Of a stretch of 33,982 bases of DNA, positions 6,820 through 16,243 are shown piece after piece. The DNA comes from an uncultured Clostridia bacterium (GTDB taxonomy: Bacteria; Bacillota; Clostridia; Christensenellales; CAG-917): the NCBI GenBank assembly GCA_947581925.1, contig CANPWB010000019.1:1-33982 (forward strand), in the 5' to 3' direction. The notes under the pieces were generated by a model. The model was not told where the DNA came from and ran no database searches. It saw only the letters and a list, made by a program, of their open reading frames with translations. Numbering within the stretch: position 1 is the stretch's first letter; every line of letters starts with the position of its first letter. A program made the position numbers and the translations under genes.

Positions 6820-9191
6820 AGAAGTTTATTGCGGACAATACCAAGATCGCGCTCTCCTCGAAGAGGGCGGCGTACAAGACGGAGGCGTTTTCGGCGGCGA
6901 CCCGCAAAATACTTGGGATCGACGTGTTTTTGTCGCGCGTCGCGGAGGGGATCTTCGCGGCGGAGCTGTATCTGCCCGAAGGCTGTTTCAGCATACAGAC
7001 GGAGGACGGGCTATTTACGGCGTATGTGTGCGGCGGCAAGGGGCGTACTTCGGACGGAGACGTTATATTCTACAAGTTTTTGAATGTCGGGCAGGACGAG
7101 GGCGGCGTAGACAGGGGATTAAAGGAGTATCTCTCCTCCCGCAAAGAGATAGCGCTCATTTTGCGGGATACGGAGGACGCGGCAAAGGAAGAGGATCTGC
7201 TCAGGATATATCTTGTGTCGGGCTCGGACGGTATGGTGAATTTCCCGCACCTCAACGAGGCGCAGCGCAAGATAGTCGAGACAGAGGACGCCAACATGCT
7301 TGTGCAGGGCGTAGCGGGCAGCGGCAAGACGAATGTATGCGTGGAAAAAATAGTGTATTGCGCGTGTCGAAATTATAGAGGGCGCGTGCTGTACACTACT
7401 TTCTCGCGCGGGCTGCTGAGCGAGACGAGGGACAGGGTGGAGCTGTTCGGGCGCAATATGGACGACCTTGTCGCGGGCTATGAGGCGGGCAGAGTGGTAT
7501 TTCTTGACTCCGACCATAAGCGCGCGGTGGAAAACAAGCTCGGCATACCCTTTTCCGTGGAGAGCGACGGACAGATATTTGCGACACTCAAGCGCATATC
7601 GGCGTTTTTGAAGGAAAATGTGGACTATTTCCTCATAGAGGACTTGTATGCGGAGCGGTTCGAGAGGCGTCCCGTCGCGGGCGAGAGCGTATTTTTGAAG
7701 GAGTATCTTGGGGACAAAGGCTCGCGGCTTTCGGGCGCTCTCGACAAGATCAAAAATATATCTCCGGAGATAATTTTCAAAGAGATATACGGCATGATAT
7801 TCGGCAAGTACGAGCTTGACTCCCCGCAGGATATCATGGCAAAGGACGATTATATCAAGGCGAGGGCGGACAGTTTCACGCCGCGCGAGTGCGAGGTTAT
7901 CTACTCCGTCGCGCTCGACTATGCCGACTTCTTAAAAAAGCGCGGATATGCGGACAACAACTCAATGAGCCGCGAGATACTTGCGGCGGCGAGCGCGCCC
8001 GAATATTCCGTTGGCGTCATAGACGAGGTACAGGATTTCACGCAGGTCAATCTATGCCTCATCAAGACGCTGTGCCGCAAGATGTTCTGCGTGGGCGACG
8101 CGCTGCAAATGATAAATCCGTCCTACTTCAATTTCGGCTATCTGAAAAGACTGATGTACGGCGACGTAACGGGCGTGAGCGAACTTAAACACAACTACCG
8201 TAGCACCCGCGTCATAGAGGAGATAGCCGAAAAACTCGGCGAGATGAACATAGCAAGGTTCGGCACGCACAGTTTCGTGCTCAAGGGCGAGAGCGTCCCC
8301 TCCGCGCTTGACAGCAAGGCGGCGTTTGTGAGGGACAAGGGCATATCTCACGCGCTTGGCGGCAAGCGGTTTGAAAATCTGACCGTCATTGTGGGCTCCG
8401 CGGCAAAAAAGGAAAAGCTCAAAAAGAGCATGGGCAACATCGAGATATTGACCGTCGCCGAGGCAAAGGGGCTTGAGCGTAACGCCGTTATACTTCTTGA
8501 CGTGCTCAGCGACAGCGCGGACAAGTGGCGCTATCTATACGAGATGTCGCTCAACAGAAAGACGGCGGATGAAAACTCCGTATTCAGATATTATTTCAAC
8601 CTCTTTTATGTGGGCATATCGCGCGCCAGGCAGTATCTTATGGTGGTGGAATCCGCTCCGCCAAAGCTTTTCGACGCATTTTTCGACGAGTGTTTCGAAA
8701 ATATGGACAGGGAGCGCGCCCTCGGCTTTTTGAGGAATATTGCGGGACAGCTCGAAATAGGCGACGATGAGTTCAGGGACAGGATAGAGAAGTTCTGTAC
8801 GCTCGAGCAATACGACAACGCTCGCGCGGCGGCGGACAGGATGTCCTCCGAGGAGCAAAGGCAAAAGCAGCTCGTCTATATCGCGGTGCACGAGAAATAT
8901 TTGCGCTACGGGCGATTCAGAGAGGCGGGCATAGAGTTTTGGCGGAAAGGCTACGACAATGAGGCGCGCGAGATGTTTGTAAGGTCGCACGACGAAGCCC
9001 TCTTCCCGCTTATGGACGCCTGTCTCAAAGGCGGGAGCAGCGCGCTAAAACCCGATATAGTCAGATTTTATCCTCTTGTCGAGGACAACGATCTGGCAAA
9101 AAATATAATTTTGGACACATTATCAAGCGACAGCAAAGAAATTTTCGCCGCCTTAAAAGAGACGCAAGCGAAAATGAGGAGAAGATCATGA
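6813..9191 (+). CDS. UvrD/Rep-like superfamily 1 helicase with novel N- and C-terminal regions
   Basis: A 792-residue SF1 helicase. The ATG lies inside the last codons of the release-factor gene (ATGTTAG), implying translational coupling; a TTG 9 nt earlier is an alternative start. After about 150 residues of unrecognised N-terminal region come Walker A GVAGSGKT (about 166-173), Walker B/motif II VIDEVQDF (about 402), motif III VGDALQM, motif IV HNYRST, motif V TVAEAKGLERNAV and motif VI FYVGISRARQYL (about 600). All are intact, so it should be an active ATP-dependent translocase or helicase. No nuclease motif is seen. The last 150 residues are helical and repeat-like (EQYDNARAAADRM, RYGRFREAGIEFW). 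It overlaps the next gene by ATGA. Role unknown; DNA or RNA substrates are both possible. Confidence 0.9.
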   Translation: MLEKFIADNTKIALSSKRAAYKTEAFSAATRKILGIDVFLSRVAEGIFAAELYLPEGCFSIQTEDGLFTAYVCGGKGRTSDGDVIFYKFLNVGQDEGGVDRGLKEYLSSRKEIALILRDTEDAAKEEDLLRIYLVSGSDGMVNFPHLNEAQRKIVETEDANMLVQGVAGSGKTNVCVEKIVYCACRNYRGRVLYTTFSRGLLSETRDRVELFGRNMDDLVAGYEAGRVVFLDSDHKRAVENKLGIPFSVESDGQIFATLKRISAFLKENVDYFLIEDLYAERFERRPVAGESVFLKEYLGDKGSRLSGALDKIKNISPEIIFKEIYGMIFGKYELDSPQDIMAKDDYIKARADSFTPRECEVIYSVALDYADFLKKRGYADNNSMSREILAAASAPEYSVGVIDEVQDFTQVNLCLIKTLCRKMFCVGDALQMINPSYFNFGYLKRLMYGDVTGVSELKHNYRSTRVIEEIAEKLGEMNIARFGTHSFVLKGESVPSALDSKAAFVRDKGISHALGGKRFENLTVIVGSAAKKEKLKKSMGNIEILTVAEAKGLERNAVILLDVLSDSADKWRYLYEMSLNRKTADENSVFRYYFNLFYVGISRARQYLMVVESAPPKLFDAFFDECFENMDRERALGFLRNIAGQLEIGDDEFRDRIEKFCTLEQYDNARAAADRMSSEEQRQKQLVYIAVHEKYLRYGRFREAGIEFWRKGYDNEAREMFVRSHDEALFPLMDACLKGGSSALKPDIVRFYPLVEDNDLAKNIILDTLSSDSKEIFAALKETQAKMRRRS

Positions 9192-9904
9192 ACGAGAATT
9201 CGATACAAGAGCTCATCGACAGTTTTATAGCTTACAGAGAGCTTATCACTCCCATCGAGGAGAGCCTCGCCGCGGTAGGCAAGACCTACGGGGAGATACG
9301 CGACGACCTGAGCGCCCTCAACAAAAATCTTTCGGACAACGCGCCCGAGAGGCTTGAAAAGGTACACGTCGCCCTCAGCGCGCAGGCAAAGAACGGGCAG
9401 GAGCTTAGTCGCAGGATAGAGGAGTTCTCAAAGTCCGGGGAGAGCTATGCGAAGTCCGTCACGGAATTTACGTCGCTCATCTCAAAGCTTGCCGACAAGA
9501 TGTCCGCGCTTGAGGATACCGAGAGGCGCGCCAGAGAGCAGTTGGACAGGATAGACTCCCTGCTCGAGGAGAAAAAGGCGACTTACAACCTCAAGGAGCT
9601 GCAGAAGTCGCTGGACCGGTACAATGTCGGTATAGAGAAGATAAGCGATTTCATCAACAAGGACATCGCCGAGGTCATCAAGCAGAATGCGGACAAGATA
9701 GAATCCATACGCAAAGAGAACGAGGACTTAAAGGCAGTCGTGCTCAAACAGAGCGGGGATATAGCCTCGCTCATGGCAATGCTCGGCGAAACGACGGCCT
9801 TGCTCAAAAACGCTGTGGAGGGCAGCTCCGTCAACGAGCAATATCTTTTCGACGCCTTTGACAGCTGGGCGGCGTCAAGAAAAGTCAAAATCAAAAAGCA
9901 GTGA
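9188..9904 (+). CDS. Coiled-coil protein of unknown function
   Basis: A 238-residue soluble protein starting at the ATGA overlap with the helicase. It is almost entirely charged heptad-like helix from about residue 20 to 215 (for example KLADKMSALEDTERRAREQL and EVIKQNADKIESIRKENEDL), ending in a short basic tail (SRKVKIKKQ). There is no signal peptide or membrane segment and no recognised enzymatic motif. The tight overlaps imply it is made together with the helicase, perhaps as a scaffold or adaptor towards the membrane protein encoded next. That role is inferred from context only. Confidence 0.85.
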   Translation: MNENSIQELIDSFIAYRELITPIEESLAAVGKTYGEIRDDLSALNKNLSDNAPERLEKVHVALSAQAKNGQELSRRIEEFSKSGESYAKSVTEFTSLISKLADKMSALEDTERRAREQLDRIDSLLEEKKATYNLKELQKSLDRYNVGIEKISDFINKDIAEVIKQNADKIESIRKENEDLKAVVLKQSGDIASLMAMLGETTALLKNAVEGSSVNEQYLFDAFDSWAASRKVKIKKQ

Positions 9905-9919
9905 GAAATTGCGGCAAAA

Positions 9920-11962
9920 ATGCAGGCGTTTGAACAAAAATTGCTGAATACGGTGAAAAAGGACGACATCAAGTCCTTCAAATCCATGATGCGGGATACA
10001 AATCTTGGCAACCTGCGCATGGGCAGATTTCCCGTACTCTCGCTGCTTTATCTTTACGGCGCGCGCAGGATACTCTCCGCCTATGAGGAAGGCTTTTTGA
10101 AGATATCCAATTGGGAGAACGTAGGCGAACCCATTGAGGTCTCTCAACTTTTCGCGAAAAAGGCGGGCAAGTGCCTTAGGCTGTATTTTGACGAGATCGT
10201 CTCTCCCATAGAGATGTTGCTCATTCTCGACAGGACCCGCCGCGTCAAAAAGGCGTATCCCGTCGCAAAGCCGTCCGAGTCGGTGAGAAGGAGGCTGAAA
10301 GCGATATACTCCATAAAATATGCGCTCAATGTGAGCTATCGCGGCACAAATATAGTGCTCGACCGCCGTCCTCTTAATCGCAGGGAGAAGAGGAGGCTTG
10401 CGCTCGCATGCATAGGTTGCTTGCTCATACTTGCCATAGTGATAGCGACCCCCATCACGGCGGCGGCACTCCTCCCCGATCTCGACGCGGGAGAAGTGAC
10501 AAAGCTCAAGCACATAGATTTTTCCTCGGCTGAGACGTATACCGTGCTTAAAGATATCGTAATACCCGACGGCTATACGGTCGATACCGTAAATTGCTCT
10601 TTCAAGGGCGGCGGAGGTCGGCTCATTTTCGGCAAAGGCGCGACGTTTGGGCAATTCAACGGTACGATGAGTGATATTGAGATATGCACGGCGGGGAGTC
10701 CGATCTTCCAAGCTTGCACAAATATTTCGTCCATTGAAAACGTATTAGTCAACGTGGAGGCGGACGTTGAAGCAAGCTCGAACGCGGCGTTTGTCGCCGT
10801 GGCGAGCGCCGCCACATTCAAAAATGTAAAGGTAAACGCGCGCGGAAAGGTGCGAGCGGTCGCGGGCGAAACCTCGGGAGAGCAAGCGGCAAGCATGTTG
10901 CTCGGCGGCATAGTGGCGCAAAACCTGTATGCGGGAAACGGAGCGCAGCGCGTATACGGTACGCTTGAAAATTGCAGCGCAAACTATGACGGCTTGAGTT
11001 TGGAAGGCGAGCTGGAGGCAAACGCGTCTTTCGGTGGGCTCGTAGGCGAAAATTACGGCGTCGTGCGCGGGTGCACGGTGACAGGCTCTATCAGCGCGCA
11101 CACGGTGGATTTGGGCGGGGCATGCTATTTGAATGCCTATGAGCTAATGGATGTGACTTGCGTGGCTACACTCACGCAGATCGCAGAGGATAGCGCATGG
11201 ACGTCTGTCGTAGGCGGCATTGCAATAGAAAATTCGGGCAGTATAGAAGGGTGCCAAAGCAAATGCGATATCTCCGTGACGAGCGCGGGGGACGCGATAT
11301 GCGGCGGGATAGCGGCGCAGTCCTATGGGCATATTACGTTGTGCGCGTCGTCGGGCAAGATCGTTGTGAACAGTAAAGATGACGCGATATGCGGCGGGAT
11401 CTTCGGCATGAGCGAGATTATCCTAGATGAAGCGAGAAACACATACTATATTGGCCCCGTAAGCAAGAGCCTCAGCACAAGCGCGCTGTCTGTGACGGCG
11501 GGAGGCGAGAAGTCATATGCGGGCGGTATAGGCGGAGTCTTGCAGTATGGCACGATAATGCAGCCCGTTTACGGTTCCGACGGAAATGTGGTTATGGATG
11601 AGGATGGCAAGATAGTGACCACTCCGATGTACTTCTCGGGCACGGTGACGGAGTGCGTATTTATGGGGTCTGTGAGCGCTGATTTTGACGCCGTCGGCAG
11701 CATACTCGGCGTATGCGGCTCAAATGTGTATGATGAAAACTCCTACTTGATGAACGGAGAAAAACAGACGGTTTTTGAAGGGAATATCTATGTTGCGTCA
11801 AGCGGGCAGGCCGCGTTTGGCGGGGCGGCGACGGCAGACGGCGACATCCTGATCGCACCCGACAAGGGCGCGAAGGCTATGTCCCGCGACGAGATCTCGG
11901 CTTCCGACCTGTACGGGGAGATAATTGCGCGGACCGAAAAGAACGAAACGTCTGAAAAATGA
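9920..11962 (+). CDS. Single-pass membrane protein with GLUG-like beta-helix repeats
   Basis: A 680-residue protein starting 15 nt after the coiled-coil gene, with only a weak ribosome binding site. Residues 1-155 are basic and helical, weakly ankyrin-like (FPVLSLLYLYGARRIL). One hydrophobic segment at about 159-182 (LACIGCLLILAIVIATPI) follows a basic stretch, so the N-terminus should be cytoplasmic and the rest outside. Residues 200-680 have repeated Gly-rich strands such as GGLVGENYGVVRGCTVTGSI, GGIAIENSGSIEGCQS and GDAICGGIAAQSYGHITLCAS, the pattern of GLUG or right-handed beta-helix surface proteins. It ends the array and is followed by a strong terminator. It is a candidate envelope anchor or sensor for the upstream proteins; function unknown. 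Confidence 0.8.
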   Translation: MQAFEQKLLNTVKKDDIKSFKSMMRDTNLGNLRMGRFPVLSLLYLYGARRILSAYEEGFLKISNWENVGEPIEVSQLFAKKAGKCLRLYFDEIVSPIEMLLILDRTRRVKKAYPVAKPSESVRRRLKAIYSIKYALNVSYRGTNIVLDRRPLNRREKRRLALACIGCLLILAIVIATPITAAALLPDLDAGEVTKLKHIDFSSAETYTVLKDIVIPDGYTVDTVNCSFKGGGGRLIFGKGATFGQFNGTMSDIEICTAGSPIFQACTNISSIENVLVNVEADVEASSNAAFVAVASAATFKNVKVNARGKVRAVAGETSGEQAASMLLGGIVAQNLYAGNGAQRVYGTLENCSANYDGLSLEGELEANASFGGLVGENYGVVRGCTVTGSISAHTVDLGGACYLNAYELMDVTCVATLTQIAEDSAWTSVVGGIAIENSGSIEGCQSKCDISVTSAGDAICGGIAAQSYGHITLCASSGKIVVNSKDDAICGGIFGMSEIILDEARNTYYIGPVSKSLSTSALSVTAGGEKSYAGGIGGVLQYGTIMQPVYGSDGNVVMDEDGKIVTTPMYFSGTVTECVFMGSVSADFDAVGSILGVCGSNVYDENSYLMNGEKQTVFEGNIYVASSGQAAFGGAATADGDILIAPDKGAKAMSRDEISASDLYGEIIARTEKNETSEK

Positions 11963-12104
11963 TATAACCGGCAGGAGAAACCTGAGAATTTGCAACGCAA
12001 ATTGAGGTTTAAGGCGATATAAACAGGAGATAAAAGCGCGTTTATGAAAAGTGGCGAATCCGGACAAGCGTCACAACGCAAAAACGAAATCATATTCAAA
12101 ACGA

Positions 12105-12130
12105 AAAGCCGAGCACATTTGCTCGGCTTT
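12105..12130. terminator. Bidirectional intrinsic terminator
   Basis: AAAGCCGAGC and GCTCGGCTTT pair with a 6-nt loop, giving A-run and T-run flanks on both strands. It separates the convergent membrane-protein gene (ending 11962, plus) and TerB-like gene (ending 12178, minus), so it closes both transcripts. Confidence 0.9.
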
Positions 12131-12177
12131 GAAAATTGGTTTTTAAGATTGAAAATGTCGGATTTGGGCGTATTTTG

Positions 12178-12630
12178 TCAGTCCTTTGCAAGTTGTCGGA
12201 TGTAGCGCTTTTCCGCGTCTGATATCTTGCCGTCCTCAGCCGCGATGAGCAAGCAGAGGAAGAGGATATCCTCCTTTAAGGAGTCGCTTGCCGCATTATA
12301 GACGTCGCGCATGGCGCGTACGTTTTTATCCACATCATTTTGAATGTCGGCGGACGTCTTGTAGGCGCGTTTCAGCTCCGCGACGTCGCACTCCTTCCCG
12401 AACGCCTTGATGAGCGACGGGAAGATGTACATGTAGTCCTTTTCACATATAGCGCCCTCAGAGACGGTGGAGCCTATGATGAATGATGCAAGCGCCTTTA
12501 TGCTTTGTGCAAGGTGCGACCCGAGCGCTTTCAGACTCTCTGTGACTTTAAGCGCTCTTTCGCTCAATAGCGCTTCTCTTTCGGCGGCGTTTTTCCCCTC
12601 GACCATACGGCATATCTTTTGGATTTCCAT
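12178..12630 (-). CDS. TerB-like helical protein at the end of the ABC operon
   Basis: A 150-residue cytoplasmic helical protein. The C-terminus (LCLLIAAEDGKISDAEKRYIRQLAKD) matches the TerB/tellurite-resistance-like pattern in which an acidic loop after AxxDG links two helices. The open frame extends upstream into the permease gene, but a GGAGG at about 12642-12646 argues for a start near here. Of two ATGs, 12639 is only 2 nt from GGAGG and 12630 is 11 nt away; 12630 was chosen with low certainty. It begins 26 bp after the permease stop and so belongs to the ABC operon. Its role is unknown. Confidence 0.7.
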   Translation of the reverse strand: MEIQKICRMVEGKNAAEREALLSERALKVTESLKALGSHLAQSIKALASFIIGSTVSEGAICEKDYMYIFPSLIKAFGKECDVAELKRAYKTSADIQNDVDKNVRAMRDVYNAASDSLKEDILFLCLLIAAEDGKISDAEKRYIRQLAKD

Positions 12631-12656
12631 TATAGCCATTTCCTCCGCTATGAGCG

Positions 12657-14312
12657 TTACAGCGGCAGATCCTTTTTGATAAATTTCACGGAGCCGACCA
12701 CATAGCCTATGAGCCCAAGCACTAGCAGTATAGCGAATTTCCATATATAGGTCAGCGTGCCGCCCGCTATGGATATAGTGTCGAAAAGCGTGATTATCGT
12801 CGCGTAGTTGAAGTAGTTGAGCGCGCTAAGGCGCACGATCGACGGTATCATCTTGCTGCCGAAAAGCCCGAGCATAGCGGCGACGAGCGAGAATATGCTG
12901 AGCCCTCCGCCTATCGCCATGGAGTACTTGCTCCTGTCGAACCAGCATGAAGTGAAGAAACACAGCCCCGAGAGGGTAAACAGCACGAGGAATGCGCCGA
13001 CGTTGAAGAGTATCATTGTCTTATAGGTTATTTTTGCAACTGCCTCACCCACTATCGCCATACATACGCAGCTGGTTATCGTCGTGCACACGAACATCAA
13101 AAGCAGGGATAGGACGAGGAAAGCCGCCTGCGTAAACACGACGGATTGCCGCTTTGTCGATGAGGAGAGTATGTACGCCATAGAGCCGCTGTCCACCTGT
13201 CCCGCGATGAGGTTGTTTGAGACCATTATCATATAGATTATGGGCAGCAGCAGCCCCGCTAGCCTGAAGAATATGGAGCCGACGACAAGGTCATACAGGT
13301 TGAGCTGCGCAAGCTCTTCCAGCGCGCTTGCGACGTCCTCGGGCAGGGAGGACATGAAATTCATGGAAATATCACCCGCGATCGCGGTCTTTATCTCGGC
13401 GACTTTTGCGGCGTAGTCCTCCGCTTCGGGATCGAGTTTTGCTTTTTCTATCTCGAGGTCGAGCCTGCTCAGATATGTCACCAAAGTGCTCTCGGCGACG
13501 TCCTTCACGTGCGCGTAGTCATAGCCGTAGCTCTCAAATCTTTCGCTCGATATATCGAATTTCTCAAGCTCCGCGAGTATCTTGTCCATATTTTCTTTGA
13601 GAGTCAGATTGCCCGCAAGGAAAATGGCGGAGCAAGCCTCGGCGCGCTCCTTTCTGAACTTAGCTCTTTCAGGACTCGCGAAGTATTTATCAAAACCCGT
13701 GAAATAGGCGGAAATAAGTTCGTTTTGATTCAAATATGCGGCGGGTATCTCTTCGCCGTGCGAGGTGTAAAAGTCGTCGAACATGCCCTTTATTGCGGAA
13801 AGGTCGGGCATAGTGTCGCCGGTCAAATCTATTGCGTCTGTGTCGGGCGGGTTTATCGCATACGTCACGCAACCAAACAGTTCCAAAAACTCCACAGACT
13901 CCTCGGTGTAAGACGGGTCTAACTTCTGCGCCTTTTCAAGTATGTATTGTTGCAAACTCGTCACGGAATCCGTATACGCGTTCGTGAAAATTTCGACAAT
14001 TGTCTTTTGCAAATTCGGATCTGCGAAGTCCAGCTTCGTAATTCCTTCACTCAGCTTGACCGCAAACGTCTCGTCGAACTTTTCCATGCCGTCGAGCTGG
14101 GTCTCGTAGTAATTCAGCTCTCTGCTCTCGATAGTGGAGTCGATCTGCTCTTTGACCATAGAATCTCCGACGGCGGTCAGTGTAGTGCTTATGTTGCCGT
14201 TTCCGCTTATCAGCATGACGCAGGCGAGCATGAAACACTCCATAAAAGTGATTATCGCCCACATAGTTCCGTTTGCTTTGCAGGACTGCTTGAACAATGC
14301 TTTACTGAACAT
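12657..14312 (-). CDS. ABC-2 type transporter permease
   Basis: A 551-residue membrane protein. One membrane segment near the N-terminus (MWAIITFMECFMLACVMLI) is followed by a hydrophilic domain of about 300 residues, then about five or six segments in the C-terminal 220 residues (for example LAGLLLPIIYMIMVSNNLIAG and FNVGAFLVLFTLSGLCFFTSC). This fits the ABC-2/NatB-like exporter layout with a large external loop. A good AAGGAG site precedes the ATG, which overlaps the upstream ATPase gene by 11 bp. Only one permease accompanies two ATPases, so it probably pairs with itself or with alternative ATPase partners. The substrate cannot be told; antimicrobial peptide, drug or cell-wall precursor export are typical of the family. 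Confidence 0.9.
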   Translation of the reverse strand: MFSKALFKQSCKANGTMWAIITFMECFMLACVMLISGNGNISTTLTAVGDSMVKEQIDSTIESRELNYYETQLDGMEKFDETFAVKLSEGITKLDFADPNLQKTIVEIFTNAYTDSVTSLQQYILEKAQKLDPSYTEESVEFLELFGCVTYAINPPDTDAIDLTGDTMPDLSAIKGMFDDFYTSHGEEIPAAYLNQNELISAYFTGFDKYFASPERAKFRKERAEACSAIFLAGNLTLKENMDKILAELEKFDISSERFESYGYDYAHVKDVAESTLVTYLSRLDLEIEKAKLDPEAEDYAAKVAEIKTAIAGDISMNFMSSLPEDVASALEELAQLNLYDLVVGSIFFRLAGLLLPIIYMIMVSNNLIAGQVDSGSMAYILSSSTKRQSVVFTQAAFLVLSLLLMFVCTTITSCVCMAIVGEAVAKITYKTMILFNVGAFLVLFTLSGLCFFTSCWFDRSKYSMAIGGGLSIFSLVAAMLGLFGSKMIPSIVRLSALNYFNYATIITLFDTISIAGGTLTYIWKFAILLVLGLIGYVVGSVKFIKKDLPL

Positions 14313-15213
14313 TTTTATCTTCTCCTTGTTTTGTCAAAATGTCTTTGAAATGTCTCTCGAGCGTATAAGGTATCTCGGAAATGAATTTTACGGAGTAATT
14401 TTTGAGCGTTTTCAAAAGTCGCCCCGTCTCATTCAGCGAAATGCGTATCGTCGCTTGGTTATACTGCTCCTGTGTGCGGATGACTTCGAACTTTTCTTTA
14501 AGAAAGCGGGAGTAGTCGTCCGCGGTGAGAAATTCTATTTTGAATTCCTTTTCGGGGCGGGCGCGCAGGGCGTGCATATCCGCGATGTCCACGATGTGAC
14601 CGCCGTCTATGAGCGCAACTCTGTCGCAAGTCGTCTCAAGCTCCTCATAGAGGTGGCTGCTTATGAATATGGTCTTGCCCTTTGCGTGCTCCTCCTTGAG
14701 TATGTCGAGGAATGTGACGCGCATTAGCGGGTCGAGACCCGTCGTAGGCTCGTCCAGAATTATTATGGGCAGGTCCGCCATGAGCGCCGCGACGAGCGCC
14801 GTTTTTTGTTTCATGCCCTTGCTCATACGTTTCAAATTCGCGCGCGGGTCGAGTTGCAGCCTCTCGACGAGCTCATTTGCGTAGGACATGTCCGCCACTC
14901 CCAAAAACTCCGCCTGGCTCTTCAAAAAGTTTATGCCCGTCCTGAGGTCGGGGAAGGCTATCTCCCCGGGCACGTAGCCGATGCTTTTGAGTATCTCGCT
15001 CGAGTGCTCCCAAGAGGTGAGCCCGCCCACCTTCGCAGTGCCGCGCGTAGGCTTTATGAACCCCAGCATACTGCGTATAGTCGTCGTCTTGCCGCTGCCG
15101 TTCGTACCGACAAACCCCACCATTTCGCCCTGTTCTATATTGAGGTCGATATCGAAAATGCCGCGGTTATAGCCATAATCCTTTGTGAGGCCTTTGATCT
15201 CTATCAAACTCAT
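14302..15213 (-). CDS. ABC transporter ATP-binding protein (second in operon)
   Basis: A 303-residue nucleotide-binding subunit with Walker A GTNGSGKTTT, the signature region MSKGMKQKTALVAALM (a degenerate LSGGQ), Walker B IIILDEPTTGLD and H-loop SSH. The last 90 residues form the accessory C-terminal domain common to ABC-2 exporters. The ATG overlaps the stop of the upstream ATPase by 4 bp. It is related to, but clearly different from, that neighbour, so the two may form a heterodimer. Expression should follow the TetR-controlled operon promoter. Confidence 0.93.
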   Translation of the reverse strand: MSLIEIKGLTKDYGYNRGIFDIDLNIEQGEMVGFVGTNGSGKTTTIRSMLGFIKPTRGTAKVGGLTSWEHSSEILKSIGYVPGEIAFPDLRTGINFLKSQAEFLGVADMSYANELVERLQLDPRANLKRMSKGMKQKTALVAALMADLPIIILDEPTTGLDPLMRVTFLDILKEEHAKGKTIFISSHLYEELETTCDRVALIDGGHIVDIADMHALRARPEKEFKIEFLTADDYSRFLKEKFEVIRTQEQYNQATIRISLNETGRLLKTLKNYSVKFISEIPYTLERHFKDILTKQGEDKNVQ

Positions 15214-16142
15214 TTGAGCGCACCTCCGAAATTTTGATCCTCTTTGTAGAATTTCATGAAGTAGTCCTCAAGCGATTCGCGGCGGTTGCCGAACTCCTTG
15301 ACGGAGTACGCCGACAGGAGGGACAGCGCGCCGTTTATGTCCTCGTCCTCTATGGTGAGCAAAAGCTTTGCGCCGCCGTCCTCCAAAATATGCACGGAGG
15401 GGAGTTTTTTCGCCTTTCTCGCGAAGTCCGCCGCGTCCTGCTTGTTGTAAAATCTTATCTCATAAAATTTTCTCGAGGCGTGTTTAAGCTCGTCCGCGAC
15501 AAATTCCGACACAATCTTGCCGTCCTTGATTATGGCGATCCTGTCGCAAGTCGCGTCCACTTCCGAGAAGATGTGGCTTGAGAGCAGTATGGTCTTGCCG
15601 CGCTCCTTCTCCTCGCGTATGAACTCTATGAATTTGTTTTGCATGACGGGGTCGAGACCGCTTGTCGGCTCGTCGAGGATGAGCACGTCGGGGTCGTGCA
15701 TAAACGCCACCACGACGGCAAGTTTTCGCTTTTCGCCCAAGCTCATACGTTTCGTCTCGTTTTTCAGCGTCACGTCGTCAAGCTTGAAGAGATCGAGCAT
15801 TTTTTTCAGCTGCTCGTCGTTGTGGATATGCTGCATGGACTGCATCATACGTATGAAGTCCCAGCCCGTGAGTCCCGCGGGCAGGGCTATCTCGCCCGGG
15901 ATGTAGCCCACGCGGCTCAATATTTTCGCATAGTTTTCAAACGTCGTCTTGCCAAAGAGATATGTCTCGCCTTCGCCGGGCTTAGAAAACCCCATAAGGT
16001 GGCGTATCGTGGTGGATTTGCCCGCGCCGTTGGGCCCGAGAAATCCGAAAACTTCACCTTCGTCCACTTGAAAACTCACGTCGAACACGCCGCGCCCGCT
16101 GCCGTAGTCCTTCGTCAGATTTTTTACTTCGATAACTTTCAT
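15210..16142 (-). CDS. ABC transporter ATP-binding protein (first in operon)
   Basis: A 310-residue ATPase with Walker A GPNGAGKSTT, the degenerate signature MSLGEKRKLAVVVAFM, Walker B VLILDEPTSGLD and SSH, followed by a C-terminal accessory domain. An AGGAGA site lies 7 nt before the ATG. It is the first gene of the minus-strand operon ATPase-ATPase-permease-TerB-like and faces the TetR-type gene across a 161-bp control region. Energising export by the 12657-14312 permease is the likely role; substrate unknown. Confidence 0.93.
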   Translation of the reverse strand: MKVIEVKNLTKDYGSGRGVFDVSFQVDEGEVFGFLGPNGAGKSTTIRHLMGFSKPGEGETYLFGKTTFENYAKILSRVGYIPGEIALPAGLTGWDFIRMMQSMQHIHNDEQLKKMLDLFKLDDVTLKNETKRMSLGEKRKLAVVVAFMHDPDVLILDEPTSGLDPVMQNKFIEFIREEKERGKTILLSSHIFSEVDATCDRIAIIKDGKIVSEFVADELKHASRKFYEIRFYNKQDAADFARKAKKLPSVHILEDGGAKLLLTIEDEDINGALSLLSAYSVKEFGNRRESLEDYFMKFYKEDQNFGGALK

Positions 16143-16187
16143 AGCGTCTCCTGCGTTGCAAAATAGTAAACTTCTCTACTATGGCGG

Positions 16188-16216
16188 TTGATTTTCCAAA
16201 CCGCATAGATTATAAT
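16188..16216 (+). promoter_or_regulatory. Promoter of the TetR-type regulator, overlapping a divergent -10
   Basis: TTGATT (16188-16193), a 17-bp spacer and TATAAT (16211-16216) form a plus-strand promoter. On the other strand ATTATA (16209-16214) reads TATAAT for the ABC operon, though its -35 is poor. Start sites for the two directions would be within a few tens of bases. Confidence 0.6.
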
Positions 16217-16243
16217 GTATTCAAAAAAAATATGGTGAACAAA

